Of a stretch of 64,000 nucleotides of DNA, positions 8,673 through 18,384 are shown one piece after another (positions within the stretch are counted from its first letter, which is position 1; each line of letters begins with the position of its first letter). The translations under genes were made by a program, and so were the position numbers. This DNA is from Caballeronia sp. GAFFF1 (lineage in GTDB: Bacteria > Pseudomonadota > Gammaproteobacteria > Burkholderiales > Burkholderiaceae), in assembly GCF_023630705.1 (NCBI RefSeq), contig NZ_JALQEM010000018.1:1-64000 (forward strand). The letters run 5' to 3'. Under the pieces are notes generated by a model, which saw only the letters and a program-made list of their open reading frames with translations, searched no databases and had not been told where the DNA came from.

Positions 8673-8975
8673 CCTTCGTTATCCTTATTGCTTGCAAAGA
8701 TGGAGATGCGGCATTGCAACGCACGGGCTATGCCGTCGCTATAGGAATAGCCCTAAATGAATAGAAAAACGGCACCGTAGACCGAGCTTAGGGTCAGGGA
8801 CTGCGAGGCGGGCGAAGAGTCGGTTCCGACGGCCGTCTACCGCCCAGAACAACGTCGACGCGCACAGGACAAGACGATCGCGCGTTTTGCTGCACGGTGA
8901 ACGTAACCGAGTGCCGTCGCCCCAAAACAAAAAGCCCCACAAGTCTTTCGACTTGCGGGGCTTTTCTCCTACCAC
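8673..8975. other. Intergenic stretch between PAAR gene and tRNA-Ser
   Basis: About 300 bases with no convincing gene. They hold the PAAR ribosome-binding site at the left, a small perfect inverted repeat (GCTAT/ATAGC around 8740-8753) and the tRNA terminator at 8930-8965. I see no integrase fragment and no copy of the tRNA 3' end. The promoter of the spike operon should lie here, but no strong -35/-10 pair stands out. Confidence 0.5.
8930..8965 (-). terminator. Rho-independent terminator after tRNA-Ser
   Basis: The stem pairs AGCCCC-A-CAAGTC with GACTTG-C-GGGGCT around a TTTC loop, with one mismatch. It has A runs on the left and T runs on the right, so it can work in both directions. It lies 10 bases beyond the 3' end of the minus-strand tRNA gene. 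Confidence 0.8.
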
Positions 8976-9068
8976 TGGCGGAGACGGAGGGATTCGAACC
9001 CTCGATCCAGTTTTTAGCCAGATGCTCCCTTAGCAGGGGAGTGCCTTCGACCTCTCGGCCACGTCTCC
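8976..9068 (-). tRNA. tRNA-Ser(GCT)
   Basis: Read on the minus strand, this 93-nt gene starts GGAGACGTGGCCGAGAGG, has the anticodon arm CTCCC-CTGCTAA-GGGAG giving anticodon GCT (reads AGC/AGU), a long variable arm as in class II serine tRNAs, the T arm GGGTTCGAATCCC, and an encoded CCA end. The acceptor stem pairs GGAGACG with CGTCTCC. Its 3' end faces the T6SS cargo locus, a common island insertion point. Confidence 0.97.
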
Positions 9069-9236
9069 CAAACTTTTCGTTGCACCGGGAGTGCAGTGCA
9101 ACGAGATCGAGATAATAGCCTGTTCAGCCGCAGCGGTCAAATTCGCATGACGATTTTTTCCAATCGATCAAATTCGAATCTCGCCGACAGCCGAACCGCA
9201 ACAGTGCCAAGAGTACGAAGCCGCCTGCCCAGCCGG

Positions 9237-10487
9237 TCAGCCGCGATCCAGCTCGAACGCCTTGTGCAACGCGCGAACCGCGAGCTCGGTGTACTTCTCG
9301 TCGATCAGCACGGAAATCTTGATTTCAGAAGTCGAGATCATCTGGATGTTGATGCCCTCTTCCGACAACGTGCGGAACATCGTGCTCGCAATGCCCACGT
9401 GCGAGCGCATGCCCACGCCCACGACCGATACCTTCGACACCTTCGGATCGCCCAGCACGGTTTCCGCGTTCACGTGGCCCTTCACCTGGCCGTTCAGGAT
9501 TTCTAGCGCGCGCTGGTAGTCGCCCCGGCCCACCGTGAATGTGAAGTCGGTCTTGCCGTTCACGCTCTGGTTCTGAATGATCATGTCGATGTCGATGTTC
9601 GCATCGGCCACCGGACCGAGAATCTGATACGCGACGCCCGGCTTGTCGGGCACGCCCATGACCGCGATGCGCGCTTCGTCGCGCTGGAACGCGATGCCGG
9701 AGATAACTGCCTTTTCCATGTTCTCGTCTTCTTCAAAAGTAATCAGGGTGCCCGAATGCATTTCGGCTTCGAGCGGCATGAGCGGATCAGTCAGGCTGGA
9801 CAGCACCCGCGTCTTCACCTGGTACTTGCCGGCAAATTCCACCGAGCGGATCTGCAGGACCTTCGAGCCGAGGCTCGCCATTTCCAGCATTTCCTCGAAG
9901 GTCACACGATCCAGCCGGCGCGCCTCTTCGACGACGCGCGGGTCGGTCGTGTAGACGCCGTCGACGTCGGTATAGATCAAACACTCGTCCGCGTTCAGCG
10001 CCGCCGCGATGGCGACCGCCGATGTGTCCGAGCCGCCGCGCCCGAGCGTGGCGATATGGCCTTCCGGATCAACGCCCTGAAAACCCGTGATGACCACGAC
10101 CTTGCCCGCGTCGAGGTCTTTCAGCACGCGTTCGCCGTCGATTTCGCTGATGCGCGCCTTCGTGAACGCGCTGTCCGTCTTGATGGGCACCTGCCAGCCG
10201 GCATAGCTCACGGCGTCGAGGCCTTCGGCGTGCAGCGCGATGGCGAGGAGTCCGACGCTCACCTGCTCGCCTGTGGAGGCAATCATGTCGAGTTCGCGCG
10301 GGTCCGGATTCGCCGTGATGTCTTTTGCAAGACCGAGCAGGCGGTTAGTTTCGCCGGACATCGCCGAGGGCACGACGACCATTCGGTGGCCGGCCTTGTG
10401 CCATTTGGCGACGCGCTTGGCGACGTTCTTGATGCGCTCGACCGAGCCCATCGAAGTGCCGCCGTATTTGTGTACGATGAGTGCCAT
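9237..10487 (-). CDS. lysC: Aspartate kinase
   Basis: This 416-residue enzyme phosphorylates L-aspartate, the first step towards lysine, threonine and methionine. The kinase domain shows KYGGTSMGS (residues 7-15), STGEQVSVGLLA near 70, GRGGSDTSAVAIAAAL near 150 and YTDVDGVYTTDPR near 175. Two ACT domains fill the C-terminus (about 265-405; ISGIAFQRDEARIAVMG, VSVVGVGMRSHVGIAS), the usual place for feedback inhibition by lysine and/or threonine. The length fits the monofunctional class found in this lineage. It lies downstream of tilS with a 346-base gap, so it probably has its own promoter. dapA, further along the same pathway, is at 32941. Confidence 0.97.
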   Translation of the reverse strand: MALIVHKYGGTSMGSVERIKNVAKRVAKWHKAGHRMVVVPSAMSGETNRLLGLAKDITANPDPRELDMIASTGEQVSVGLLAIALHAEGLDAVSYAGWQVPIKTDSAFTKARISEIDGERVLKDLDAGKVVVITGFQGVDPEGHIATLGRGGSDTSAVAIAAALNADECLIYTDVDGVYTTDPRVVEEARRLDRVTFEEMLEMASLGSKVLQIRSVEFAGKYQVKTRVLSSLTDPLMPLEAEMHSGTLITFEEDENMEKAVISGIAFQRDEARIAVMGVPDKPGVAYQILGPVADANIDIDMIIQNQSVNGKTDFTFTVGRGDYQRALEILNGQVKGHVNAETVLGDPKVSKVSVVGVGMRSHVGIASTMFRTLSEEGINIQMISTSEIKISVLIDEKYTELAVRALHKAFELDRG

Positions 10488-10833
10488 TGTCGTTTTGAAC
10501 AGAAGGGAAAACCGCGCTGACGCGCTCGATGCGTGCTGCTCGTGTTGCTATGGCGTTGCGCTCGACGGCTTCGGGGATAAGAAAAGCCAGCAACGATACG
10601 CGGGTGCCGCCGCATGCCCGCCTGGGGCGTCGCACTCGTAGAGTGACTAATGCGCGCAAAGGGGCGCAAGCGGCGCATCACGGGCGAAATTCGCGTCTTT
10701 TGAACGGAGATGCCGCGCAGAGCGCGTGGCGGGCAAACGAGTTACGGTACCCGATCGAGGCCGAAATTTCAAGATTGGACGGCGGCGCGCCTTATTTTAC
10801 CGGCTTCTCGCCGAAGCCCCTCGGTCCTATGTT
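10488..10833. other. Intergenic stretch between tilS and lysC
   Basis: About 346 bases upstream of lysC. I find no conserved gene here; open frames on either strand have shadow-like, Arg-rich compositions. I looked for a lysine riboswitch upstream of lysC and saw no recognisable core. The stretch must contain the lysC promoter and leader, but no strong promoter match is visible. Confidence 0.4.
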
Positions 10834-12261
10834 TCAGGCCAGCAGCAAGTCCGGCCGCCAGACGATACGGCGCAACGGCGCATTCGCCGTCTGCGGCGCC
10901 ACTTCGCGATTCACGCCGACGAGCGGCACGAAGAGAAGCGCATCGCGAATGAAAAGCAGCGGCACGTCGCGCTTCCACGCCGGCACGCCGCGCTCCTGAA
11001 ACAGGTTCTTGAGCGTGCGGCTCGGCGCATCGGCGAAAAGGCGCATGCGCTCGCCACCCGCGCGCGAGCGCGCGACGATGGGCGCCGCGCGCAACAAGCC
11101 CTCTGCGACGACATCGACACCGGGCAACGCGGCCGGCTCGAACACGAACGAGCCGCGCCACTGCGGCAGCCGCCAGACTTCATCGCCCTGCCAATGCAGT
11201 TCGCTCGGCGCCTTCGGCACCGCCGCGCCTTGATCGAGGTCGGGCGCATCCGCGCTGTCGCCCGTCTCCCAGAAGAGCGCATTCCGATACACGCGCAGGC
11301 ACCGCCCCGCATGATCGACGCGCAACGCATGCCCGTCGCGGGCGTTGGCCGCGTGCCGGAGCTGGCGCAGCATATCCGCGACGCGCGCCGTCGATGCAGC
11401 CGGCAAGTCGCGCGTGCGCATCCAGTAGCGCAGCACGTTGACGGCGCGTTCGTCGTCGAGCGCGAGCAGCGCGTCGAGTGCGAGCGCGCCCTCGTCTTCG
11501 CTCTGCGCGGTGTCCATGTCGAGACGCGCCAGATCGTCGAGCAGCCGCTGCGCCGATGCCGCGTGCGACGCCGTGCGCGCGAGCGCATCGCGAAAGCCGG
11601 GGAAATGCACGGCGAGCACCGGCAGCACGTCGTGGCGCAGCGCGTTGCGCGCATAGCGGGTATCGGCGTTCGATTCGTCATCGATCCAGCTTAAATCGCG
11701 CTCGTGCGCGTACTGCTCCAGTTGCGCCCGCAAGAGCCGCAGGAGCGGCCGCAGGCGCGGCACGTTTGCGCCGTCGAGCCGCTGCGGCGCCATTGCGGCG
11801 AGACCCGCGACGCCCGCGCCGCGCAGCAATTGCAGGAGCACGGTCTCCGCCTGATCGTCGGCGTGATGCGCGATCAGGAGCGCCGCCGCGCCGTGCCCGT
11901 CGCAGAGTTCGTCGAGCGCGCGATAACGCGCGTCGCGCGCGGCGGCTTCGAGGCTCTCGCCGCCCGCGCGCATGACGTCGACGTGGCGTACTACGTGACG
12001 CACGCCGACCGATGCGGCGAACGCCTGGCAGTGCGCGGCCCACGCATCGGCGTTCGAACTCAACCCGTGATGAACATGGAACGCGACGACGCGCGCCGCG
12101 CCGAACACGCGCACGGCGGCATCGAGCAAAACGGTGGAATCGAGGCCGCCGCTCAGTGCGACGGCGAGCAGCGAATCAGCAGCGAGTCCGGCATCGGCCA
12201 CTGCCGCGCGGACCGCCTCGAGCACGAGGCGGCCGGCCGTGGTTTCGCTGTCGGATGTCAC
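10834..12261 (-). CDS. tilS: tRNA(Ile)-lysidine synthetase
   Basis: This 475-residue ATP-dependent enzyme converts the wobble cytidine of tRNA-Ile(CAU) to lysidine so that it reads AUA. The PP-loop motif SGGLDSTVLLDAA lies near residues 34-46, followed by VAFHVHHGLSSNADAWAAHC and LIAHHADDQAETVLLQLLRG, all typical of TilS. The C-terminal tRNA-binding domain ends with TLKNLFQERGVPAWKRDVP and PLLFIRDALLFVPLVGVNRE. It sits 45 bases downstream of accA on the same strand; accA-tilS is a common pairing in proteobacteria. Confidence 0.95.
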   Translation of the reverse strand: MTSDSETTAGRLVLEAVRAAVADAGLAADSLLAVALSGGLDSTVLLDAAVRVFGAARVVAFHVHHGLSSNADAWAAHCQAFAASVGVRHVVRHVDVMRAGGESLEAAARDARYRALDELCDGHGAAALLIAHHADDQAETVLLQLLRGAGVAGLAAMAPQRLDGANVPRLRPLLRLLRAQLEQYAHERDLSWIDDESNADTRYARNALRHDVLPVLAVHFPGFRDALARTASHAASAQRLLDDLARLDMDTAQSEDEGALALDALLALDDERAVNVLRYWMRTRDLPAASTARVADMLRQLRHAANARDGHALRVDHAGRCLRVYRNALFWETGDSADAPDLDQGAAVPKAPSELHWQGDEVWRLPQWRGSFVFEPAALPGVDVVAEGLLRAAPIVARSRAGGERMRLFADAPSRTLKNLFQERGVPAWKRDVPLLFIRDALLFVPLVGVNREVAPQTANAPLRRIVWRPDLLLA

Positions 12262-12306
12262 GAGAATCGTGAAGAGAAGGAAAAGGAAAAAGTCAGGACG
12301 CCGCGA

Positions 12307-13278
12307 TCATGCGCCGGGCAGCGATTCCTTGAACTTGCCGTAGGCCATGATCTTGTCGAAGCGGCGATCGCGCAAATCCTGCATGCTCATGCCCTGGAAC
12401 TGACGCAGCGAATCCGCGAGCGCGCGGCGCAGCAGCGCGGCCATGCCCTTGGGATCGCGGTGCGCGCCGCCGAGCGGCTCGTTCACGATTTTGTCGATGA
12501 GCCCGAGCGCCTTCAGCCGATGCGCGGTCAGGCCGAGCGCCTCGGCCGCTTCGGGCGCCTTCGCCGCGCTCTTCCACAGAATGGACGCGCAGCCTTCCGG
12601 CGAGATGACCGAATACGTGGAGAATTGCAGCATCATCACCGTGTCGGCGACGGCAATGGCCAGCGCGCCGCCCGAGCCGCCTTCGCCGATGATCGTCGTA
12701 ATGATCGGCGTCTTGAGTTCGGCCATGACGAAGAGATTGCGGCCGATGGCCTCGGACTGGCCGCGCTCTTCCGCGCCGATGCCTGGATACGCACCCGGCG
12801 TGTCGACGAACGTGAAGATGGGCATGCTGAACTTCTCGGCCAGGCGCATGAGCCGCTCGGCCTTGCGATAGCCTTCCGGACGCGGCATGCCGAAGTTGCG
12901 CAGCGCGCGCTCCTTCGTGTCGCGGCCCTTCTGATGGCCGATCACCATGCACGGCTGGCCGTTGAAACGCGCGAAGCCGCCGACAATAGCGAGGTCGTCC
13001 GCGAAAGAGCGGTCGCCATGCAGCTCGTGGAAGTCGGTGAACAGTTCGTTCACGTAGTCGAGCGTGTACGGACGCTGCGGATGGCGCGCGATTTGCGAAA
13101 CCTGCCACGGCGACAGGTTGGCATACAAATCTTTGGTGAGCTGCTGGCTCTTCTTCGACAGCCGCTCGATTTCTTCCGAGATGTCGACAGCGGAATCGTC
13201 CTGAACGAAGCGGAGTTCTTCGATCTTCGCTTCGAGTTCAGCGATCGGCTGCTCGAAATCCAGAAACGTGGTCTTCAT
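12307..13278 (-). CDS. accA: Acetyl-CoA carboxylase carboxyltransferase subunit alpha
   Basis: A 323-residue subunit that, with AccD, transfers the carboxyl group from carboxybiotin to acetyl-CoA, the committed step of fatty acid synthesis. It starts [20 protein letters not shown] and has an N-terminal coiled coil, then [10 protein letters not shown], the core [20 protein letters not shown], and the oxyanion-type Gly region [15 protein letters not shown]. The length equals the usual AccA. It is the first gene of an accA-tilS unit. Confidence 0.97.
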   Translation of the reverse strand: MKTTFLDFEQPIAELEAKIEELRFVQDDSAVDISEEIERLSKKSQQLTKDLYANLSPWQVSQIARHPQRPYTLDYVNELFTDFHELHGDRSFADDLAIVGGFARFNGQPCMVIGHQKGRDTKERALRNFGMPRPEGYRKAERLMRLAEKFSMPIFTFVDTPGAYPGIGAEERGQSEAIGRNLFVMAELKTPIITTIIGEGGSGGALAIAVADTVMMLQFSTYSVISPEGCASILWKSAAKAPEAAEALGLTAHRLKALGLIDKIVNEPLGGAHRDPKGMAALLRRALADSLRQFQGMSMQDLRDRRFDKIMAYGKFKESLPGA

Positions 13279-13321
13279 GTGTTCGAGTCCTTGAACAACG
13301 GGCAGGGGCGCAAGGGCGTCT

Positions 13322-13327
13322 ATTCTA
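13322..13327 (-). promoter_or_regulatory. Candidate -10 element of accA
   Basis: On the minus strand TAGAAT lies about 45 bases upstream of the accA ATG. The -35 region at suitable spacing (TTTTTA) is a poor match, so this is a weak candidate. Confidence 0.3.
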
Positions 13328-13405
13328 ACCGCCTCCGTCCCTGTTAAAAACGCGCGGGAACTATCAATTATAAATCAACGATAGCCCGGCAAATGCGCTT
13401 GCGAA

Positions 13406-14440
13406 TCAGTGATCTGCGGGAATCGGGTTCAGGCTGCGCCACATGTACCACGTCGCGACGGTTCGCCACGGCTCCCAGTTCGCCGCGACTTCGCGCGCTT
13501 CGCTGCGCGTGACCGGCTCGCCGCTGAAGTAGTTCACGCTGATCGCCTGAATGAGGCCGAGGTCGTCGAGCGGCAGCACGTTCGGGCGCGACAGGTTGAA
13601 GATGAGGAACATCTCCGCCGTCCATCGGCCGATGCCGCGAATCTGCGTGAGCTCGGCGATCACGGCTTCATCGTCCATCGACGCCCACGTATCGACGTGC
13701 AGCGCCCCCGAGACGAAGTGCTGCGCAAGATCCAGGATGTACTCGGTCTTGCGCTTCGAGAGGCCGCATCCTTGCAGCTTCTCCGCGCCGAGCGCGATGA
13801 AGTCCGCCGGCAGGATCGTCGGACACGCGGTCTTCACGCGCTCCCAGATGGCTTGCGCGGCCTCCACCGAAATCTGCTGTCCGGCGACCGAACGCGCGAG
13901 CGTCGAGAACGGATCGCCGAGATTGACGAGATGCATCTGCCCGAACTTCGGGATCAGCTTCTTGAGAATGCGGTCGCGCTTCATGAGATCGGCGCAGGCT
14001 TTGTCCCAGTAATCGGGACGCTCGATCTCGCGCGTGAGGCCGCCCACTTGCGCCGGCACGGCGGCATCGGCCGTGACCACGCGCGACTTGCGGACGACTT
14101 CGCCCGGCTCCTTGTCGGCGACGAGCGATTGCGCGTTCGCCGCATCGCTCGCGGATGCGCGGCCGTTACCCTTCGCTCGCGGCGCAGGCGCGGGCACGAT
14201 GTCAGCCTTCGACGTCCGCGCGGAGACGAGCTCGCCGTTGACGCGGCGCTCGCCGTTCACGTGCGCGCCTGCCGTTTCCTTCGATGCCCGCTTGACCGCG
14301 GTCTTGCGCGACGCTGCGGTAGAAGCACTCTCTGTCTGCGTGGTTGCGTTCAATTGCGCACCGCGCGTCCGCTTCGTTGCGGGCGACGCAGCACTTCCTG
14401 ACGCGGGTCGCTTGACCGGCGTCTTCCTGGCCGTTGCCAT
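13406..14440 (-). CDS. DNA-3-methyladenine glycosylase II family protein (HhH-GPD) with basic N-terminal tail
   Basis: This 344-residue base-excision glycosylase removes alkylated bases. The catalytic domain occupies about residues 135-344: DYWDKACADLMKRD, VAGQQISVEAAQAIWERV, the helix-hairpin-helix IRGIGRWTAEMFLIF, and LPLDDLGLIQAI with the catalytic Asp. The first 125 residues are unusual, a disordered Lys/Arg/Ala/Ser-rich tail (ARKTPVKRPAS, TKRTRG, SRKTAVKRASKE) resembling histone-H1-like tails, perhaps for non-specific DNA binding. It is transcribed with cysS upstream (47-base gap). Confidence 0.88.
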   Translation of the reverse strand: MATARKTPVKRPASGSAASPATKRTRGAQLNATTQTESASTAASRKTAVKRASKETAGAHVNGERRVNGELVSARTSKADIVPAPAPRAKGNGRASASDAANAQSLVADKEPGEVVRKSRVVTADAAVPAQVGGLTREIERPDYWDKACADLMKRDRILKKLIPKFGQMHLVNLGDPFSTLARSVAGQQISVEAAQAIWERVKTACPTILPADFIALGAEKLQGCGLSKRKTEYILDLAQHFVSGALHVDTWASMDDEAVIAELTQIRGIGRWTAEMFLIFNLSRPNVLPLDDLGLIQAISVNYFSGEPVTRSEAREVAANWEPWRTVATWYMWRSLNPIPADH

Positions 14441-14487
14441 CTTGCCTCCTGCCTGGCGAGTCGATCAGAGGGTTCGAAGGTTCGCTC

Positions 14488-15885
14488 TCAAACGCGACGC
14501 CATTCGGTCGACCCACCCGGTTTGTCTTCAAGCGCAATCCCGGCTTCGAGCAACTGGGCGCGAATCCGGTCTGCTTCGGCATAGTTCTTCGCCTGCTTAG
14601 CGGCGATGCGCTCGGCGATCTTCGCTTCGATCTCTTGCGGCGACAGGCCCTCTGCCGCAGCGGTGCCGCCTGCTTGTTGCAGGAAGGCGCGCGGCTCGCG
14701 GCCGAAGAAACCGAGCACCTGGCCCAGGCCCTTCAACTGGCGCGCAAGCGCGGCATCGCGCGTGCGGTTGACTTCGCTTGCGAGATCGAACAGCACGGAC
14801 ACGGCCACCGGCGTGTTGAAGTCGTCGTTCATTGCAGACTGGAAACGCTGCGCGTGCGCCTCGTCCCAGTCAAGTTGCTGATTGTCCGGCTCGACATCCT
14901 TCAACGCCGTATATAGACGCGTCAGTGCGTTCCTTGCATCGTCGAGATGCACGTCGCTGTAGTTCAGCGGCGACCGATAGTGTGCCCGCGCAATAAAGAA
15001 GCGCACCACTTCGGCATCGAATTTTTCGAGCACTTCGCGGATCGTGAAGAAGTTGCCGAGCGACTTCGACATCTTCTCGCTGTCGATCTGCACGAAGCCG
15101 TTATGCATCCAGTAGTTCACGAAGGTCTGGCCGGTCGCGCCTTCGCTTTGCGCGATCTCGTTCTCGTGATGCGGGAACTGCAAGTCCTGGCCGCCGCCGT
15201 GAATGTCGAAGTGTTCGCCGAGCAGTTTGCACGCCATGGTCGAACATTCGATATGCCAGCCCGGACGGCCGCGTCCCCACTTCGAGTCCCAGCCCGAGTC
15301 CGCGGGCTCGCCCTCCTTCGCGCGCTTCCACAACACGAAGTCGAGCGGATCTTCCTTCGCATCGTTGGCCGCGACGCGCTCGCCCGCGCGCAAGTCTTCG
15401 AGCGACTTGCCCGAGAGCTTGCCGTAGCCCGCGAACTTGCGCACTGCGTAATTCACGTCGCCGTCCTTCGCGTGATAAGCGTAGCCGTTGGCCTCCAACG
15501 CATCGATCATGCCGAGCATCTGCGGGATGAAGTCGGTGGCGCGCGGCTCGAGGTCCGGGCGCGCGACGCCGAGCGCACCGGCGTCTTCGTGCATCGCCGT
15601 GATGAAGCGCTGCGTGAGCGACTTGATCGGCTCGTTGTTCTCGACCGCGCGACGGATGATCTTGTCGTCGATGTCCGTGATGTTCTGAACGTGCGTGACC
15701 TTGTAGCCGAGCGTGCGCAGCCACCGTTGCACGACATCGAACACCACCATCACGCGCGCATGACCGATATGACAATAGTCATAGACCGTCATTCCGCAGA
15801 CATACATGCGTACCTCGCCGGGGCGAAGCGGCGTGAAGGGTTGCTTGTCACGCGCGAGCGTGTTGTAGATGCGCAGCGAATTCAT
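14488..15885 (-). CDS. cysS: Cysteinyl-tRNA synthetase
   Basis: A 465-residue class I synthetase. The start is ATG 15885 ([17 protein letters not shown]); the longer open frame to 16173 has no family resemblance. Motifs in order: [20 protein letters not shown] (zinc Cys and HIGH), [20 protein letters not shown] with [19 protein letters not shown] (remaining zinc ligands), and [12 protein letters not shown] (KMSKS loop). The C-terminal anticodon-binding region ends GSTEWRRV. The glycosylase gene follows 47 bases later. The divergent TPR gene starts at 16348. Confidence 0.97.
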   Translation of the reverse strand: MNSLRIYNTLARDKQPFTPLRPGEVRMYVCGMTVYDYCHIGHARVMVVFDVVQRWLRTLGYKVTHVQNITDIDDKIIRRAVENNEPIKSLTQRFITAMHEDAGALGVARPDLEPRATDFIPQMLGMIDALEANGYAYHAKDGDVNYAVRKFAGYGKLSGKSLEDLRAGERVAANDAKEDPLDFVLWKRAKEGEPADSGWDSKWGRGRPGWHIECSTMACKLLGEHFDIHGGGQDLQFPHHENEIAQSEGATGQTFVNYWMHNGFVQIDSEKMSKSLGNFFTIREVLEKFDAEVVRFFIARAHYRSPLNYSDVHLDDARNALTRLYTALKDVEPDNQQLDWDEAHAQRFQSAMNDDFNTPVAVSVLFDLASEVNRTRDAALARQLKGLGQVLGFFGREPRAFLQQAGGTAAAEGLSPQEIEAKIAERIAAKQAKNYAEADRIRAQLLEAGIALEDKPGGSTEWRRV

Positions 15886-16347
15886 AGAGGACAGTGCGTG
15901 TGCCGGAACCAACCGTGCGTTGAGTCGCAAACGGCGTGCTCGATCTTGCGGGGCGAAGAAGACGCACACGCGAGCGCGAACACGACGGTCTTGCGACCAG
16001 GACGGAGACGGCCACGAGTGGCGAAGACAGTCCGATGTCGGCAGCGCGTGGCACGAGCGTATGTCGTGTGCAAGACGCGTGCGCGGAACGTCCGGACCTT
16101 TTGTTAGAATGGGTCGGAGTATAACACCCGGATTTGAGCCCATGAAACCTCCAGGCGGCCGCACGGCGGGCAATGTGACGCGTGCTTCGTGCTTCGCTTT
16201 CGGCCCCGCCGTTCATGGTGTTTCGCGCGTCGCCCGGCAGTCGCTTTGCGGGTCGTTCGCAGCCCGCGCTCCGCAATCTTGGCTATCTTCGCTTTCTTCC
16301 CGCCTCCTTCCTTGACCCATATTCAAGTGACTCACGCCCACGCGCGC

Positions 16348-17136
16348 ATGCCTCTGCAATTCTCTCGCCGGCCCGCTGCCGATCGTTTCCGCCCACGCTT
16401 CGCCGCGACGCTCGCGCGCGCCGCCGCTGCCGCCGTCTTCGGCATTGCCGCATGCTTCGGCTGGTCGAACGCGGCGCTCGCGCAGGTATCGACGGCCACG
16501 GCGGACGATACGCCGCAGATCGACGCCGCCATCGCCGGCAAGGACTGGAACGCCGCGCTCACGCAACTGGACGCACGCTTGGCCACGCATCCGCGCGACG
16601 TGCAGGCGAAGTTCAAGCGCGCGACGGTGCTCGCCCGTCTCAATCGTGACGACGAAGCCATCACCGCGTTCACCGAGCTCACGCAGGCCTATCCCGAGTT
16701 GCCCGAGCCGTACAACAATCTCGCCGCGCTGTACGCGAAGAAAGGCCGCTACGAAGATGCGCGCGTCGCGCTGGAAACGGCCGTGAAAGCGAATCCCGGC
16801 TATGCGCTCGCCTACGACAATCTCGGCGATCTTTATCTGCGGCTCGCGAGCGAATCGTACAAGCGCGCGCAGTCGCTCGGCTCCACGAGCCCGCTCACGC
16901 GCCAGCGCGTGGCCGCCATTCAGAACATCATCACGCCGCCGCCGAGAAAGCGTGGAGCGGCTGCGGCTTCGGGCGCGCAGGCGGCGTCGGCGCCGCGCGC
17001 GGCATCGGACTTGTGGGCGCCCGCGCCGGGCTCCGACTTCACAACGATGCCTTCGCCCGACAGCTACTCGCCGTTCGGCGGACCGAGCGGCCCGCTGCCC
17101 ACGTCGCCTTACGTCGCCCCCAACGGGCAGCCCTAA
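16348..17136 (+). CDS. Exported tetratricopeptide-repeat protein
   Basis: A 262-residue protein starting at ATG 16348 (MPLQFSRRPAADRFRPRF); an in-frame GTG lies at 16327. A long twin-Arg-like but ordinary signal peptide ends near ALAQ (about residue 46), so it is predicted to be periplasmic. Residues about 60-170 hold at least three TPR units (WNAALTQLDARLATHPRDVQ, DEAITAFTELTQAYPELPEP, YEDARVALETAVKANPGYA). The last 80 residues are Ala/Pro/Ser-rich and probably disordered. Function is unknown; TPRs usually scaffold protein complexes. It is followed by the ppiA-ppiB-lpxH series. Confidence 0.8.
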   Translation: MPLQFSRRPAADRFRPRFAATLARAAAAAVFGIAACFGWSNAALAQVSTATADDTPQIDAAIAGKDWNAALTQLDARLATHPRDVQAKFKRATVLARLNRDDEAITAFTELTQAYPELPEPYNNLAALYAKKGRYEDARVALETAVKANPGYALAYDNLGDLYLRLASESYKRAQSLGSTSPLTRQRVAAIQNIITPPPRKRGAAAASGAQAASAPRAASDLWAPAPGSDFTTMPSPDSYSPFGGPSGPLPTSPYVAPNGQP

Positions 17137-17229
17137 CGAGAGGCACCCGCGCGCGCAGGCGGTAAGCTGTCGTCCTGCGCCGCGCAATTGCACGACGCTT
17201 TGCATCCATCAATCGAGGATTGGACCTTC

Positions 17230-17808
17230 ATGAAATTGCTGATGTTGGCGCTGTCCGGCGCCGCCCTGATCGCGACCGCCCCCGCCTTTGCTCAGCCCGC
17301 GCAGGCCGCGCATCCGAACGTGCTCTTCAAGACGTCGCAAGGCGACATCCGCGTCGAGTTGTATCCGGAGAAGGCGCCAAAGACGGTCGAGAACTTTCTT
17401 GCCTACGTGAAGTCCGGTCAATACAGCGGCACGATCTTCCATCGCGTGATTCCGGGCTTCATGATTCAGGGCGGCGGCTACAGCACGAGCTTCGCGGAGA
17501 AGCCAACGCGCGCGCCGATTCCGCTCGAAAGCCGCAACGGCCTGAAGAACGCGACCGGCACCATCGCGATGGCTCGCACGAGCGATCCGAATTCGGCAAC
17601 GGCGCAGTTCTTCATCAATACGGTCGATAATGCCGGCCTCGACTATCCGAACCCGGACGGCAACGGCTATGCCGTGTTCGGCAAGGTGGTCTCGGGCATG
17701 GAGGTCGTGAAGAAGATCGAAGGCAGCCCGACCACCACGCGCGGGCCGATGGCCGACGTGCCGCAAAAGCCGACCGTCATCGAGTCGGCCACCGTGGTGT
17801 CCCAGTAA
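17230..17808 (+). CDS. ppiA: Periplasmic peptidyl-prolyl cis-trans isomerase (cyclophilin)
   Basis: A 192-residue cyclophilin that speeds proline isomerisation in exported proteins. The start at ATG 17230 gives a clean signal peptide, [20 protein letters not shown], cut after AFA. Family motifs are [34 protein letters not shown] and [17 protein letters not shown]. The active-site Arg (FHRVI) and Phe/Gln are present, while the Trp linked with cyclosporin binding in eukaryotic forms is not. The cytoplasmic paralogue follows directly, which suggests an old duplication with different targeting. Confidence 0.93.
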   Translation: MKLLMLALSGAALIATAPAFAQPAQAAHPNVLFKTSQGDIRVELYPEKAPKTVENFLAYVKSGQYSGTIFHRVIPGFMIQGGGYSTSFAEKPTRAPIPLESRNGLKNATGTIAMARTSDPNSATAQFFINTVDNAGLDYPNPDGNGYAVFGKVVSGMEVVKKIEGSPTTTRGPMADVPQKPTVIESATVVSQ

Positions 17809-17822
17809 CACGAACACTCGCG

Positions 17823-17847
17823 GCGGCGCGCGATGGTCGCGCGCCGC
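17823..17847. terminator. GC-rich hairpin between ppiA and ppiB
   Basis: CGGCGCGCGA pairs with TCGCGCGCCG around TGG in the 73-base gap between the two cyclophilin genes. There is no T run, so it is more likely an RNA-processing or attenuating hairpin than a strong terminator. Confidence 0.4.
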
Positions 17848-17881
17848 GCATTGCGCTCATTCAACACACCGGAGAAAGAAC

Positions 17882-18373
17882 ATGGTCGAACTGCATACGA
17901 ACCACGGCGTCATCAAGATCGAACTCGACGCGGAAAAAGCGCCGAAGACCGTTGAGAACTTCCTCAACTACGTGAAGAAGGGCCACTACGACAACACGGT
18001 GTTCCATCGCGTGATCGACGGCTTCATGATTCAGGGCGGCGGCTTCGAGCCGGGCATGAAGCAGAAGCCGACCGACGCGCCGATCCAGAACGAAGCCAAC
18101 AACGGCCTCACGAACGACACCGGCACGGTCGCGATGGCGCGCACCAACGACCCGCACTCGGCCACCGCGCAGTTCTTCATCAACGTGAAGGACAACGACT
18201 TCCTGAACCACTCGTCGCCGACTCCGCAAGGCTGGGGCTACACGGTGTTCGGCCGCGTCGTCGAAGGTCTGGATGTCGTCGAGAAGATCAAGAAAGTCAA
18301 GACGGGCTCGAAGGGCTTCCACCAGGACGTGCCGGTCGATGACGTGATCATCGAGAAGGCCGTGGTGGTCTGA
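17882..18373 (+). CDS. ppiB: Cytoplasmic peptidyl-prolyl cis-trans isomerase B
   Basis: A 163-residue cyclophilin without signal peptide, starting [20 protein letters not shown]. Motifs are [35 protein letters not shown] and [20 protein letters not shown], so unlike its neighbour it keeps the Trp before GYTVFG. A GGAGAAAG ribosome-binding site precedes the ATG. lpxH starts 11 bases after its stop, so ppiB and lpxH should be co-transcribed, an arrangement common in beta- and gamma-proteobacteria. Confidence 0.95.
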   Translation: MVELHTNHGVIKIELDAEKAPKTVENFLNYVKKGHYDNTVFHRVIDGFMIQGGGFEPGMKQKPTDAPIQNEANNGLTNDTGTVAMARTNDPHSATAQFFINVKDNDFLNHSSPTPQGWGYTVFGRVVEGLDVVEKIKKVKTGSKGFHQDVPVDDVIIEKAVVV

Positions 18374-18384
18374 TCGTTCATCGC

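Noticed and set aside
10488..10833. Lysine riboswitch upstream of lysC
   Set aside because: No conserved core or multi-helix junction could be recognised; lysine riboswitches are also not expected in this lineage.
11704..13347. 547-codon plus-strand open frame opposite tilS and accA
   Set aside because: It is an antisense shadow of two well-supported genes in high-GC DNA; its protein is Arg/Ala/His-rich with no family resemblance.
16095..16122. Promoter TTGTTA...TATAAC between cysS and the TPR gene
   Set aside because: The spacing is only 13 bases, too short for a sigma-70 promoter.
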